From assembly GCA_037903355.1 (NCBI GenBank), contig JBAJFE010000042.1:2926001-2990000 (forward strand): a stretch of 64,000 bases of DNA. Reading direction: 5' to 3'. Of this stretch, positions 52,037-61,738 are shown in pieces. Made by a program: the position numbers and the translations under genes. Every line of letters begins with the position of its first letter. The stretch's first letter is position 1. Below the pieces are notes generated by a model, which was given only the letters and a program-made list of their open reading frames with translations, was not told the DNA's origin and did not search any database. Source of the DNA: Trichuris trichiura. Its lineage: Eukaryota > Nematoda > Enoplea > Trichinellida > Trichuridae.

Positions 52037-52367
52037 GCTTTATGACAGCATTTTTTCCACAAGAGAAATTTTTTCGAAATTGGTGTCAATCTTCCCAAAC
52101 TCTTCTGCAGCTTTATCAACTAGGTCTGTGCAATACTGTAAGTCGTTTTTTGTCATTTCAGAGCTGTTCATCATGTTTTCTTCAGTTGCGCATTTCATCT
52201 CAAGAAATCGTCTCTTTTTACCAATAAGAAGAAACTCATTCGTTAAAGCTATACTACGAGATTGCAGCTACTTAATTATGTCCTCAGACTCCACTCGCTG
52301 TTCTAAATGTCTTCCTGTTTCTACCATGCCTACAGTCATTTCCTCTACTGAACCCTCTAATCTCTCA
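52037..52367 (-). pseudogene. Unrecognised charged, probably coiled-coil coding segment
   Basis: A minus-strand frame reads ERLEGSVEEMTVGMVETGRH, an in-frame TAG near 52254, then LQSRSIALTNEFLLIGKKRR and further charged heptad-like sequence to a stop near 52039. It lies just beyond the Ty3 insertion and may belong to the same gene as the exon at 57212-57369. With one nonsense codon it is either a pseudogene or has an intron boundary I misjudge. Confidence 0.4.
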
Positions 52368-52472
52368 GCTTAACCTATAGGCGTGAAAATTAACTTTTGC
52401 CAAACCTTTTGATGTTGATGTTTTTTTCCCGCAAATCACGAATACTCTTAATGGCCTTCAAAATTATGAATC

Positions 52473-52708
52473 TGTTAAGTCCGCTGGCGTAAGCTTTATT
52501 TCTTCGTCTAACGTCACACAGTCGTTGAGCGTAGCTTGCACCGAATTCCCAGAAGTCCTACGTTGTTTACGCGTTGTCCTTTTATAGGACTCGGTTGACC
52601 TTGTTAGTTAAATTATGAGTATGTGACAAATATTGTTTTGGGTCGACGAGTAACGACCTAATTGTGATTAACAAGGGAAACGAGCATAATATGTTTTGAT
52701 ACACAACA
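52473..52708 (-). repeat. 3' LTR of the intact Ty3 element
   Basis: 236 bp, identical to the 5' LTR. The identity means little time for mutation since insertion. Confidence 0.93.
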
Positions 52709-52719
52709 TCCGTCCCCCT

Positions 52720-55700
52720 CTAAGCGACGTAGTCATCTAAATAATGGGGTCGCCGGATGCGTCGCGCTGGCCTCGCTTGTGCGGTAGGTGAGCTATCGAC
52801 CAGGCTCTGTCCGTTATCCTCTGGTACATTCGGTAGCGTCCCTTGGCGAGTCGAAGTGTCTGCCTCTTGTTCTGAATCGCCTTTTGCCCCTCCAACAGGC
52901 TCTAGGTTGGGCTCGTATTCCTGATCGTCGCTAGCTGTCCTTCGCGTATCTGTCCATTCGTTTGGTGTGTCGTCGGTGACCGCTGAGATAGGAGGGCGTT
53001 CGTCTCCCCTGGTCCATAGGTGGTCAACGGACCGCCGTACCCGTACGTCCTGGTGGGGCAGTTCTATCCAATATGAACGTGGAGTAATCACTTCTTGTAC
53101 CACGCCGGCTACCCATTTGGTAGGCGCGCCCGTGTAGAAACTGCGCGCCCAGACGCGATCCCCTACTTGAAAACGTCGGGTTTTTCTGTGGGCCTCTGCT
53201 TGCAGGTTTTTGTCTTCTTCCTGCTGTACTTTCTCCGTGGACGCTAAGGAATCCGGGTGGAGTCTGTCCAGCAGTGACCGAGGGCGTCGCCGAAGTAAGA
53301 TTTCTGCCGGAGAGAGGCCGCTAGTCGAATGGGGCGTTAGTCGGTAGTTTAGCAGGAATCGGCTAAGCTTGATTTTCCACTTGTCTTGGGTCATCATGCG
53401 CAGGGCTTGTTTTGTAGTGTGTACTACTCGTTCTACTTGGCCGTTGGATGCCGGATGATAAGGTGCTATCCTGAGGAACTTTATTCGGTTTGCCAAGCAG
53501 AACTGGCGGAATGCGGCCGAGTCAAAAGCAGGGCCATTGTCAGAAACCAGCACGTCAGGGAGTCCGTGAACCGCAAATATCCTTGCCAGCTGGTGGATCG
53601 CCTCTCTAGAGTCCATGGACGTTACTTGCTCTACTTCTAACCATTTAGAATGTGAGTCCACGACGAGTAGGTACGTTTTCCCTTGGAACGGCCCTGCAAA
53701 ATCTACGTGAATGCGCGACCAAGGTTGGGGTGTCCAGTTCCAGGCTAGCGGTGGTGCTTTGGGTGGGTCGTTCCTGTGCTGCTGGCACCCGGAGCAGTTA
53801 GCTACCCAAGATTCGATTTCTTCATCTATTCCGGGCCACCACACGTAGCTACGCGCCAAAGCTTTCATGCGCACCGTGCCGGGGTGTGCCTGATGTAACA
53901 CTTTCAGGAGACGGTTCTGCAGTTGCTTAGGGATGATAACTCTTGAGCCCCAAAGCAAACAACCGCGCACCGCCGACAGCTCGTTCCGGTGCCTAGTGTA
54001 CTGGGTAAATTCGTCACCCTGGGGACCGGAGGGCCAGCCATGCAAAACCCAGTGCTGCACTCGAGAGAGGACCCGGTCCTTACGTGTCAGTCCTGCTACT
54101 GTTTTTGCATCAAGCATATTTACCTCATCCGTTTCGTCATCTTCTGTACCCATCATGAGTGCATCTGCAAATAGAATTGGGTCCACAAGCTTTTCTCCTG
54201 GAGTGTCCGTGTGATCACTCTTATCAGGTAACGGAAGTCGACTTAATCCGTCTGCGTGGCCCATAGCTTTACCGCTCCGGTATACTAAGCGGACATCATA
54301 CGCCGTTAGGAGTAACCTCCAGCGGAGCATTCGAGTTGTCATCACCGCGGGTGTAGGTTTTCCTGTCGCCAGGAGGCCTAACAATGGTTTGTGATCAGTT
54401 AAAGCCGTAAAGTGGCGGCCAAACAGATATTGGTGAAACTTTTTCACGCCATACACTATAGCCAGTGCTTCTTTGTCTATTTGTGCGTACTTGCGTTCTG
54501 TTTTCGACAATGTCCGTGATGCATATGCCACTACTTTCTCTTGACCTCCCTCCACTTGGCTTAGAACAGCGCCGAGTCCATAGTCAGATGCGTCGCAGGC
54601 TAGCAATAGCGGCTTACTACCGTCAAAATGAGCCAAGACTGATCCAGCAGTTAATAACTCTTTTGCTGCCTCAAATGCAGCTTGTTCTTTGTCGCCCCAA
54701 TGCCAATTGGACTTCCCCGTGGTGTCCAACAGGCGGTGTAAAGGTTCCAGTACGGTGGCTTTCTTCGGTAGGAAGGCGGAGTAAAAGTTTAACAATCCTA
54801 GAAAGGCCTGAAGCTGCTTCAAGTCCGCAGGTGGAGGAGCCATTTTAATAGCAGTTAGTTTTTCTTCAGTAGGATGAATACCTTTCTTCGTGATTCTGAA
54901 GCCCAAAAACTCCATTTCGTTTGTTGCAAAATAGCATTTCTCTTTCTTGAGTCGAAGGCCGTTAGTTTCCAGCACTTTGAGTACTTGCTCGAGTCGACTA
55001 TCATGCTCTGCTTCGTTCGGCCCAGTTATCAAGATATCATCCAGATATGGTTTTACTCCGGGAATCCCCTGCAGAAGGGTCTCCATCAGGCGCTGGAAAA
55101 TTCCTGGCGCCACATCCACTCCATAAGGCAAGCGTTTCATCCGGCGCAGCCCCTTTGGAGTCGTTAGGGTAAGTACCTCTGCCGTTTCCTCGTCCAGCGT
55201 CAGTTGCTGGTAGGCTTCCGCGAGGTCCAATTTTGAGAACCAAGCGCCTCCACTTAGCGTGACCATCATTTCAGGTACTGTAGGAAGGGGATAAACGTCC
55301 TTCCGGGTGACCAAATTTACCGTTGCACTGTAATCTCCGCATACTCGTATTTCTCCTCCCTTCTTCATAGCTATGACGATCGGCGACGCCCAATCAGACC
55401 ATAAAACTGGCTCTAAGCTCCCGCGTTTGTCGAGACGTTCAATTTCTTGTTTTACCCTGTCAATCAGGGCAAACGGGACAGGGCGGCATTTTAAGAAACG
55501 AGGTCGTGCCCCAGGAATTAGCTCAATGTGGACAGGTGGCCCTTTGTACCGCCCTAGAGTAGGTTGAAAAAGATTAGCGTACTTATCGACAATTTTGTGC
55601 CATCCATTTCCTTTAGGGTTCTTCCTTTCAGAGCTAGCCGAAACCTGGTGAGCTGGTACATGAAGGCCAATATTAAGTGGGCGAAACCATGCTCTGCCCA

Positions 55701-56934
55701 AGAGTGGTTGCCCACCTTTTCGCAGTACGAATATATCGAGGTCACGTCTGACGTTCCGATACTGGACTGTAGCTCGAAATGAGCCTAGAACTGTCATGCT
55801 TTCTCTTGACCATGTTCTGATGTTCAACGTCGACTTTCGCAACGCTGGCAGGTTACCTTTCCACAACCGATGAAACATTTCCTGGCTGATGAGAGTTAAG
55901 GCGGATCCACTGTCTATCTCAAACTCAATTTCTACGTTGTTTACTATCAGTGAGATGGTTGTTGCTCGTTCCACCGCTGTGTGGCCGGTGACTTCCTCGT
56001 TTGTGTTGAATACCATAATGCTATTTTGGCTGATTGAGAGATCCTCCACTGAGTCAGAGGTGGGCTCGTCTCCTCGGTGTGGTTCTTCAGCCAGCGCGTG
56101 CACTTCTTTCTGTTGGCGCTCACCATTTGAGCGGGCTGAACGTTGGCTAGATGTCGGTGCGGTGGGTGGTAGGCTGCTGCGGCATGCCCTGCTCACGTGT
56201 CCCAGCTTTCCACAGCGATAGCACTGGGAACGTTTAAAACGACAAGTGTCAGGACTGTGACCATTAGCACCACATCGCCAACATTTGGTCGGTTCAGAAA
56301 ATGGTACGTTTTGCCTACTTACCTTAGTTTGACGTTTATTGGCCATAGCGTGGGTGGTGGCTTGCCGCAGAGGAGCCGAGTGCGAATCTATTAGGTTGGA
56401 TTGTTCAATGGCAGATTCCCCTGTCAGTGCAGCGTTATATAACTCTTTGATTGTAATCTTCGGGCCACGTAACACTCGGCGTCGGGTTGCGCCATCTGAC
56501 ATCCCAATCAAGAATTGATCCTGCAACTGGAAATCTATTCGATCACCAACGGTCGGCGCCGCTTCAAATTGGCACCGTCCTGCTAGACGTCGAAGGTTTG
56601 CCATAAACGTCGCTACGGATTCTCCTGGCAGTTGTTTCCTGCTGTAGAATTCTGCTCGAGCGGGGTAAACACCTGGAATCGGGTCGAATCTTGTACGAAC
56701 CGCTTCAACAAGCTGATCAAAGGACTTCGTGTCAGGCTTTTCAGGGGCGACTGCTTCTTTGACGAGCCTATATAAGGCGGGACCGCAGTAGGTGAACAGC
56801 AGACTGCGGAGACGCGCCACTGGGAGATTGTTCGCTTCAGCGAAGAATCCTAATCGCTCTATCCAATCTTCCCAGCCGTCTATGCCCGCAGTCAAGTCGA
56901 ACGCTTCAAGAGAACCGTTATATGGCTTTGTCAT
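52720..56934 (-). CDS. Ty3 gag-pol polyprotein, intact
   Basis: 1404 codons, one frame. Gag occupies about residues 1-290 with two CCHC knuckles (CWRCGANGHSPDTC at 218-231, CYRCGKLGHVSRAC at 238-251). Retropepsin active site DSG at 341-343. RT about 470-650 with YLDD at 630-633. RNase H about 765-900 (CDASDYGLGAVL; TDHKPL). Integrase: H1014, H1017, C1047, C1050 zinc site, then D1078, D1132 and E1168 (D,D35E). A GPY-like SH3 end follows near 1255-1300. The C-terminal 100 residues are acidic and low-complexity. No envelope gene. The protein ends 11 bp from the LTR, its stop overlapping the polypurine tract. Confidence 0.95.
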   Translation of the reverse strand: MTKPYNGSLEAFDLTAGIDGWEDWIERLGFFAEANNLPVARLRSLLFTYCGPALYRLVKEAVAPEKPDTKSFDQLVEAVRTRFDPIPGVYPARAEFYSRKQLPGESVATFMANLRRLAGRCQFEAAPTVGDRIDFQLQDQFLIGMSDGATRRRVLRGPKITIKELYNAALTGESAIEQSNLIDSHSAPLRQATTHAMANKRQTKVSRQNVPFSEPTKCWRCGANGHSPDTCRFKRSQCYRCGKLGHVSRACRSSLPPTAPTSSQRSARSNGERQQKEVHALAEEPHRGDEPTSDSVEDLSISQNSIMVFNTNEEVTGHTAVERATTISLIVNNVEIEFEIDSGSALTLISQEMFHRLWKGNLPALRKSTLNIRTWSRESMTVLGSFRATVQYRNVRRDLDIFVLRKGGQPLLGRAWFRPLNIGLHVPAHQVSASSERKNPKGNGWHKIVDKYANLFQPTLGRYKGPPVHIELIPGARPRFLKCRPVPFALIDRVKQEIERLDKRGSLEPVLWSDWASPIVIAMKKGGEIRVCGDYSATVNLVTRKDVYPLPTVPEMMVTLSGGAWFSKLDLAEAYQQLTLDEETAEVLTLTTPKGLRRMKRLPYGVDVAPGIFQRLMETLLQGIPGVKPYLDDILITGPNEAEHDSRLEQVLKVLETNGLRLKKEKCYFATNEMEFLGFRITKKGIHPTEEKLTAIKMAPPPADLKQLQAFLGLLNFYSAFLPKKATVLEPLHRLLDTTGKSNWHWGDKEQAAFEAAKELLTAGSVLAHFDGSKPLLLACDASDYGLGAVLSQVEGGQEKVVAYASRTLSKTERKYAQIDKEALAIVYGVKKFHQYLFGRHFTALTDHKPLLGLLATGKPTPAVMTTRMLRWRLLLTAYDVRLVYRSGKAMGHADGLSRLPLPDKSDHTDTPGEKLVDPILFADALMMGTEDDETDEVNMLDAKTVAGLTRKDRVLSRVQHWVLHGWPSGPQGDEFTQYTRHRNELSAVRGCLLWGSRVIIPKQLQNRLLKVLHQAHPGTVRMKALARSYVWWPGIDEEIESWVANCSGCQQHRNDPPKAPPLAWNWTPQPWSRIHVDFAGPFQGKTYLLVVDSHSKWLEVEQVTSMDSREAIHQLARIFAVHGLPDVLVSDNGPAFDSAAFRQFCLANRIKFLRIAPYHPASNGQVERVVHTTKQALRMMTQDKWKIKLSRFLLNYRLTPHSTSGLSPAEILLRRRPRSLLDRLHPDSLASTEKVQQEEDKNLQAEAHRKTRRFQVGDRVWARSFYTGAPTKWVAGVVQEVITPRSYWIELPHQDVRVRRSVDHLWTRGDERPPISAVTDDTPNEWTDTRRTASDDQEYEPNLEPVGGAKGDSEQEADTSTRQGTLPNVPEDNGQSLVDSSPTAQARPARRIRRPHYLDDYVA

Positions 56935-56975
56935 TGTGGGTCTCCTGCGTAGAAGTTCAGTGTCCTCGTCGCCAA

Positions 56976-57211
56976 TGTTAAGTCCGCTGGCGTAAGCTTT
57001 ATTTCTTCGTCTAACGTCACACAGTCGTTGAGCGTAGCTTGCACCGAATTCCCAGAAGTCCTACGTTGTTTACGCGTTGTCCTTTTATAGGACTCGGTTG
57101 ACCTTGTTAGTTAAATTATGAGTATGTGACAAATATTGTTTTGGGTCGACGAGTAACGACCTAATTGTGATTAACAAGGGAAACGAGCATAATATGTTTT
57201 GATACACAACA
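56976..57211 (-). repeat. 5' LTR of the intact Ty3 element
   Basis: 236 bp, TG...CA, identical to the 3' LTR at 52473-52708. Confidence 0.93.
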
Positions 57212-57399
57212 GAATCCTTTCCACGTTTTCAGTTTAATTTGTCCATTACCAGCTGAGGAGTCTTTTTCTGTTGCTGCAGTGGCTCTACAAACCTTATTTC
57301 TTGAACACCAAAACTTAAAAATCGATGTTGCTCCTTTATCCATCTCATGAGAAACAAACGTTGTGCTAGCTGGTAAGTAAAAGAATATTAATTTCGTTG

Positions 57400-57798
57400 C
57401 TTCTTTTTGTACGGATTTTTATGTCCCGTTGAAAAAACTTTTATTACTAAAATGTCCGGAGCTTTCGGGTCATTCGAGGCCCGTCATCAGCGGTCTTAAT
57501 TTGTAAATATGATTTTTGGCAGCGAATGCCATCTATCCTTTCCGAAGATTTTAAAGCGGGCATTTTTAAAGTTTTCCGTTGGTAGGTTCTTGCATTTGAG
57601 TCTGTCAGCGCAATTCTTTTTCTTGTTCCGTATGGCTTCTAGATTTTGTCTTCGTTGGTTGTTTCGAGCATTTTTTTTGTTGTTGAATCGCTGTTTTTCC
57701 ATATTGCATTCATTTTTCTTCTTCTTTCAACTGGACATAAAAATCCGTACAAAAGGAAGCAACCAAATGAAATTATACGGTCCCGTACGAAGACACTA
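57400..57798. mobile_element. Hammerhead-bearing palindromic element
   Basis: 399 bp, flanked by TATTAATTTCGTTG (57386-57399 and 57799-57812), a perfect 14-bp duplication. Short arms (GTACGGATTTTTATGTCC near 57410; GGACATAAAAATCCGTAC near 57733) are inverted. The right end carries the tail (MKLYGPVRRHY on the plus strand). The left arm stops about 20 nt before its ATG. Confidence 0.88.
57456..57493 (-). ncRNA. Hammerhead-ribozyme-like core (intact core blocks)
   Basis: Stem I CCG, CTGATGA, extra C, stem II GGGCC/GACCC (one mismatch), GAA, stem III AGCT, cleavage C, CGG. Confidence 0.72.
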
Positions 57799-57812
57799 TA
57801 TTAATTTCGTTG

Positions 57813-58539
57813 TACATATTCACCAGAGTTCTTGGGTTACAAGGTGCATTGTTTTTGATCAGTGATATTTTGAAAAGAATTTTTTTTCTGTACCGTAGCT
57901 CTCAACCGCGGGCTTATAATAATCAACAAACTAAGTTTGGAAAGGTACACTGTCATCCAGGAGGGCTGATTTCATTTGTAAAGCACAGACAGGGTAGACC
58001 TTGCATAATTCCCCAGCGCTCAACGAATTTCGGAATGGTAAATGAGCGTTGGCTTCAACTTAAAGTCACTAGCCGAACTCATCCTTAGCAAGAGGGAGTC
58101 TGTCTTTTGAAGCTTTCAAGCCAAGCATTGACGTTTTCTTTCTAGCTGTGAAAGTCCGTTTAGGCATCTTGCAAAACAATGCTGTTTTGTCTACATCGAA
58201 AATTTGCTTTTCGGTACAGCTATCTTCATTATCTTATTCAGATCCTTTGTAAGGTTTGCTACAATGTCTACATCAGCGCTAGTTCCTTCGCCTTGCAATT
58301 TTATATTGTGTAAATGACTTCTTCCCTTAAATCTCGTGAAGCTATCTCTTCTGGTTTCAAACCTTTCTTTTCTATTTTCCTAATCTCTTTCAGCCTTCAT
58401 GGAACTGAAGACTTGTATGGCCTTACTCTGAATTATATTTCGACTTAAAGGAACGTTGTGTCTAGCTTGATCTTCTTTCAGAAGACAACGTGCCTTGTAA
58501 CATGTTTCGGTGGTTTCGTAATTGATATTCAATTCATAG
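57813..58539. other. No recognisable gene
   Basis: Short frames without motif, moderately AT-rich. Confidence 0.3.
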
Positions 58540-58745
58540 CTTCGGCTTATTTGGTTTGTCTGTAAGCAAACTTGCTCCTTTGTATTGCTGACGACGGAAC
58601 AAGAGCAGTACAGAAACGCACGATTACGTTGCTCTGTGTTTTCTCCAACAATCTCTTCATCCATTCGTTGGTAGAGCATTTTGAAATTTATTTACAGACA
58701 AGCTGAATGGGCCAAAGCCGTGAATAGAAGATCAGTTTTGACAGC
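58540..58745. mobile_element. Hammerhead element, subfamily of 43347, boundaries unclear
   Basis: Inverted TTTGTCTGTAAGCAAACTT (near 58553) and TTTATTTACAGACAAGCT (near 58690), with the shared CTCTTCATCCATTCGTTGG stretch between. A core at 58586-58623 has CTGACGA but a disordered GAAA side (AGAAACGCACG). I did not find a convincing target duplication. Confidence 0.6.
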
Positions 58746-59570
58746 TTGATCTTCTATCCACAGTGGGAGGCTTTTTTCCATATTAGCAATATGGGTATTT
58801 CGCGTTCTTTTCGTACGTTCACTGGAGCAGCGCCTTTGCTTTTATGCAAGAACCTCTCTTTTGATTTGACCACTTAACTGTTTGGTGTAAGAGGCCTAAT
58901 TGTCGCCCTATCTAGGCGTTCGCCATGCCTCTCTCGCTAAGCTTGGTTATTCGTAACTTTTGATTTAAAGTCAGGGATGTGTGACACTTCTTTTCATTTG
59001 ATGGCTAAGTGGCCTTCATGGTTACTATAATTGGCGTGCCTTGAATTTTTCGATAGAACTAACCTTTCTTGTTGATGGAAAACCGCAAGTGTAATGAAAG
59101 AAGAGACGACCAATCAAGAAACTTGTTGATAGTCAGCTCTCAGTAAAAGTCGAGAATACCAATCAGGTCTGCTTTAATAACTAATGCTGCTCGAAAACGG
59201 CTTTTCTACCTGCGTTGAACTGTTGACCTGTAGCGCTCGACGATATGAACTATGAGCGGAAAGAGAAATGCAGCGTTTCAGTGAATAAATTACCCAGATT
59301 ATGACGCTTGCGCAACAGCAGCTCCTCAACCAGTGCCATTCATCGTACGAATACACCCAGAAAACAATACATTGCGTGAATTGCCGCTGATAAATAAAAC
59401 TTTTCTCTCGTTAGGGAGTCCACGTTGCCCAGGAGGAACACTGTCTTCTGACTGCTGGGACATTAGACTGTCGAGACGTTTGACCGGCGTACAAGTGAAA
59501 TTCGGCATTAAGCCTGTTTACGAAGGTTGCCGAAAAGTTCCCAGAAAAAATAAATAAAAATTTTATTTGC
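58746..59570. other. No recognisable gene
   Basis: A 74-codon plus-strand frame at 59333-59557 has no motif I know. Nothing else supported. Confidence 0.3.
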
Positions 59571-59589
59571 AATGATATCAAACTTATTT

Positions 59590-61540
59590 CTCAATGTATC
59601 TTCCGTCAACCTCTAGGCACTTTTGCATACGGTGTCTCCATCTCCGCAGACCTTCCTTGTAGAATCCTGGGGCTGTATATTGCGCCAAGCCGGGACGGCG
59701 CGTTTCGCGTGATCCATTGACTCGAACAGCGTGCCCTTTAAATGTTCTTTCCACCTTGGGAAGAGGAAGATGTCTGATGGAGCAAAATCTGGATTGCAGG
59801 GCGGGTGTGAAATGTTTTCCCATCGAAACTCACGAATGAGCCAAAGCGTTATCGTGAAGGAAGGAGACACCGAAATGCAGCTTGCTACGACGTTTTCTTT
59901 CCAGTGGGGTCTTTAATTTTCGCAGTACTGCCTTTTAATAACTTGCCGTGACTGTTCACTTTCCTTTAAGGAAGTCAGTCAGAATTATTCCGTCCGAGTC
60001 CCAGAATATGGTCGTCATAACCTTTCTATCCAGCCGCTCTGCTTTGAACTTGACTGTACCTTCTGACTCCCTCGGTAATCACTGCTTGAATTGGATCTTA
60101 CTCTCGGGGTCATATTGGTAGATCCATGTTTCATCTCCCATGGCAATACGAGCAAAAAACCTGGTCTCATTTGTTTCAATCTTCGTTAAAAGCTCCTGAG
60201 AAAGGTTAACGCGTCGAACCAGCGAATCTTCTGCATAGTTGTCACGCCGGAAGTGACAGCGGCAGTATCAAAGCATAATCGGTGACTCTACTGCGCAATG
60301 AAGTGTGATTAGCCGCACAACGAGAGGGACGTTGTCGCCAGGTTTAGTAAACACGTGCAGAGTAGTTGGCGCGGCAGCACAAAAGAGCATTAGTGGCACA
60401 TGCAGTGACCCGTATGTCGGTCTAACGGATTAGCGCCGAAGAATTCGGCTGCACTGCTAGGGAATAGCGTTTGCAAGTGTCACTGGTGCGGTTAGTGATC
60501 CCTTCGAAAGAGCGAAGGCGAAAGAATTATTTAGCTGCGCATGAATTCAAGGTACGGGAAACACAAAAGGGCGTGCAGTGGTTCACGCTAATTCCTCGTC
60601 GTAGCGATTCGTGAAAAGCATCGGAGGTCAACGGTCTCAGCCGCGTCGTGCCTTGGTAAACTGCGCAAAGCTCATTGTGCGTTATGTCTGTGCCGACGTC
60701 TAGTGATACTATGCCATCGGGTAAAGGGTATGTCGCGCGTTTCTCTGATCAGGTCGAAACAGCCTCCAGCGGAACTACCGCCTTCGCCGGACTCTTAGCC
60801 TCACTGGACGGTACGTACACCCTTTCACCTTATCTTGGACGCTTGAAACTGAACGCTTGTTTACGTTCAGCGTCTCTGCCCCTACGCTTGTTTGTCGTCC
60901 GCGTCAACGCCGTAGAACAATAATCCTAATAATAACGAAACACACACATGTTCAGGTTTAGGTTTAGGCTAGGGCAGAACAGGATGGCCGACAGAACTAC
61001 AGTACGACGGCAGCTGGAATGGTGAAACACATAGTCACCATCAGTACTGCTTTATTCGTTCACTAATACGCGGCCTGTCCGCATCGCTGCAGCGATCACA
61101 GGACTACGGTAACCATATTTCTCTGACGTAATAATCACCATTTGACCTCCTTTAAAGCTGCCGTCTTCACTTCCGAGGAGACAACTATGCAGAAGACCCG
61201 AACCAGCTGTTCTTCGCGCAGCGTTTTCGGGACAAACCGAGCTGAAAGCTTCCTCAGACGAAGGGTTTCATGCAGTATTCCGAATGCTGAATGGAGGGAG
61301 ATTTCAGCCATTCTGGCAATCCTCCTGATGGTAATTCTGCGGTTTCCTTCCATTAGCTTCCGGACAAGAACCACGGTTCCTTTGCTTGTTGCGGTTGCTA
61401 GTCCTCCCGCTCTCCTGTCGTCTTTGATGGCCTCTCTGCCCTCCTTGAAACGCCTTATCCACTCATAGACAACCAGTTTAGATAGCTCACTGCTTCCATA
61501 AACCTGCTACAAAGATTGAATAATCCTCCTTGGCTGCCAA
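59590..61540 (-). pseudogene. mariner transposase
   Basis: N-terminal HTH part (61480-61208): VYEWIRRFKEGREAIKDD, then RKLMEGNRRITIRRIARMAE and LRKLSARFVPKTL. After the MITE (60215 down): IAMGDETWIYQYDPES with the first catalytic Asp, TTIFWDSDGIILTDFL, LHDNALAHS with the second Asp and HPPCNPDFAPSDIFLFPRWK with the third (D,D34D class). Removing the MITE and one copy of its 8-bp duplication restores the frame through EEQLVRRV. Several stops elsewhere disable it. Confidence 0.85.
60224..61199. mobile_element. Merlin MITE in mariner
   Basis: 976 bp, ends GAATCTTCTGCATAGTTGTC and (inward from right) GGGTCTTCTGCATAGTTGTC. Target duplication GAACCAGC (60216-60223 and 61200-61207), exactly 8 bp as expected for Merlin. 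The left interior (CAAAGCATAATC, TGAAGTGTGATTAGC) matches the long Merlin copy at 37996. No transposase frame, so it was moved by a related autonomous copy. Confidence 0.92.
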
Positions 61541-61738
61541 CCAAGCTTGGATAAAAATTTAATGTTAGCTCTAACCTAAAAACGAAGATTTTTTCTATCA
61601 CGAGAAAAAGGATTACTTTAGGGGTAGGTTGTACCACAGTGGTGCAGCGTCGGATAAGGCTACCTTTCCATACAAATCCAAAGATAAGGGAGATGAGGTT
61701 AAACATGTTTTGGCCCATCGGTTGGCGTCCTCTTAGAC

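Larger units (their letters stand above)
52473..57211 (-). mobile_element. Intact Ty3 retrotransposon, identical LTRs
   Basis: LTRs 52473-52708 and 56976-57211, each 236 bp and identical as far as I can read. Target duplication GAATC (52468-52472 and 57212-57216). A primer-binding-site-like TGGCGACGAGGACACTG lies inside the 5' LTR (56959-56974 region), and a purine tract AGAGGGGGACGGA adjoins the 3' LTR. A single open gag-pol fills the interior. This is the youngest and only apparently autonomous element in the window. Confidence 0.95.
52390..57369 (-). pseudogene. Unrecognised host exon split by the young Ty3 element
   Basis: On the minus strand an exon opens after a CTTACCAG acceptor (exon end at 57369) and runs 52 codons to the Ty3 target GATTC. 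It contains ATSIFKFWCSRNKVCRATAA, then TEKDSS and IKLKTWKGF. Past the element, using one copy of the duplication, the frame stays open for 25 more codons to a TAA at 52390-52392 (ILKAIKSIRDLREKNINIKR). That continuity across the insertion is the evidence for a once-coding exon. I do not know the family. Confidence 0.5.
59575..61560 (-). mobile_element. mariner element, decayed, split by a Merlin MITE
   Basis: Minus-strand mariner transposase from about 61540 down to 59590, interrupted by the MITE 60224-61199. Terminal repeats were not clearly found. Stops and frameshifts mark it as inactive. Confidence 0.82.

Noticed and set aside
52720..56934. Endogenous retrovirus with envelope
   Set aside because: Domains are gag-PR-RT-RNase H-IN only and no third frame is present; the order and motifs fit a Ty3 retrotransposon.
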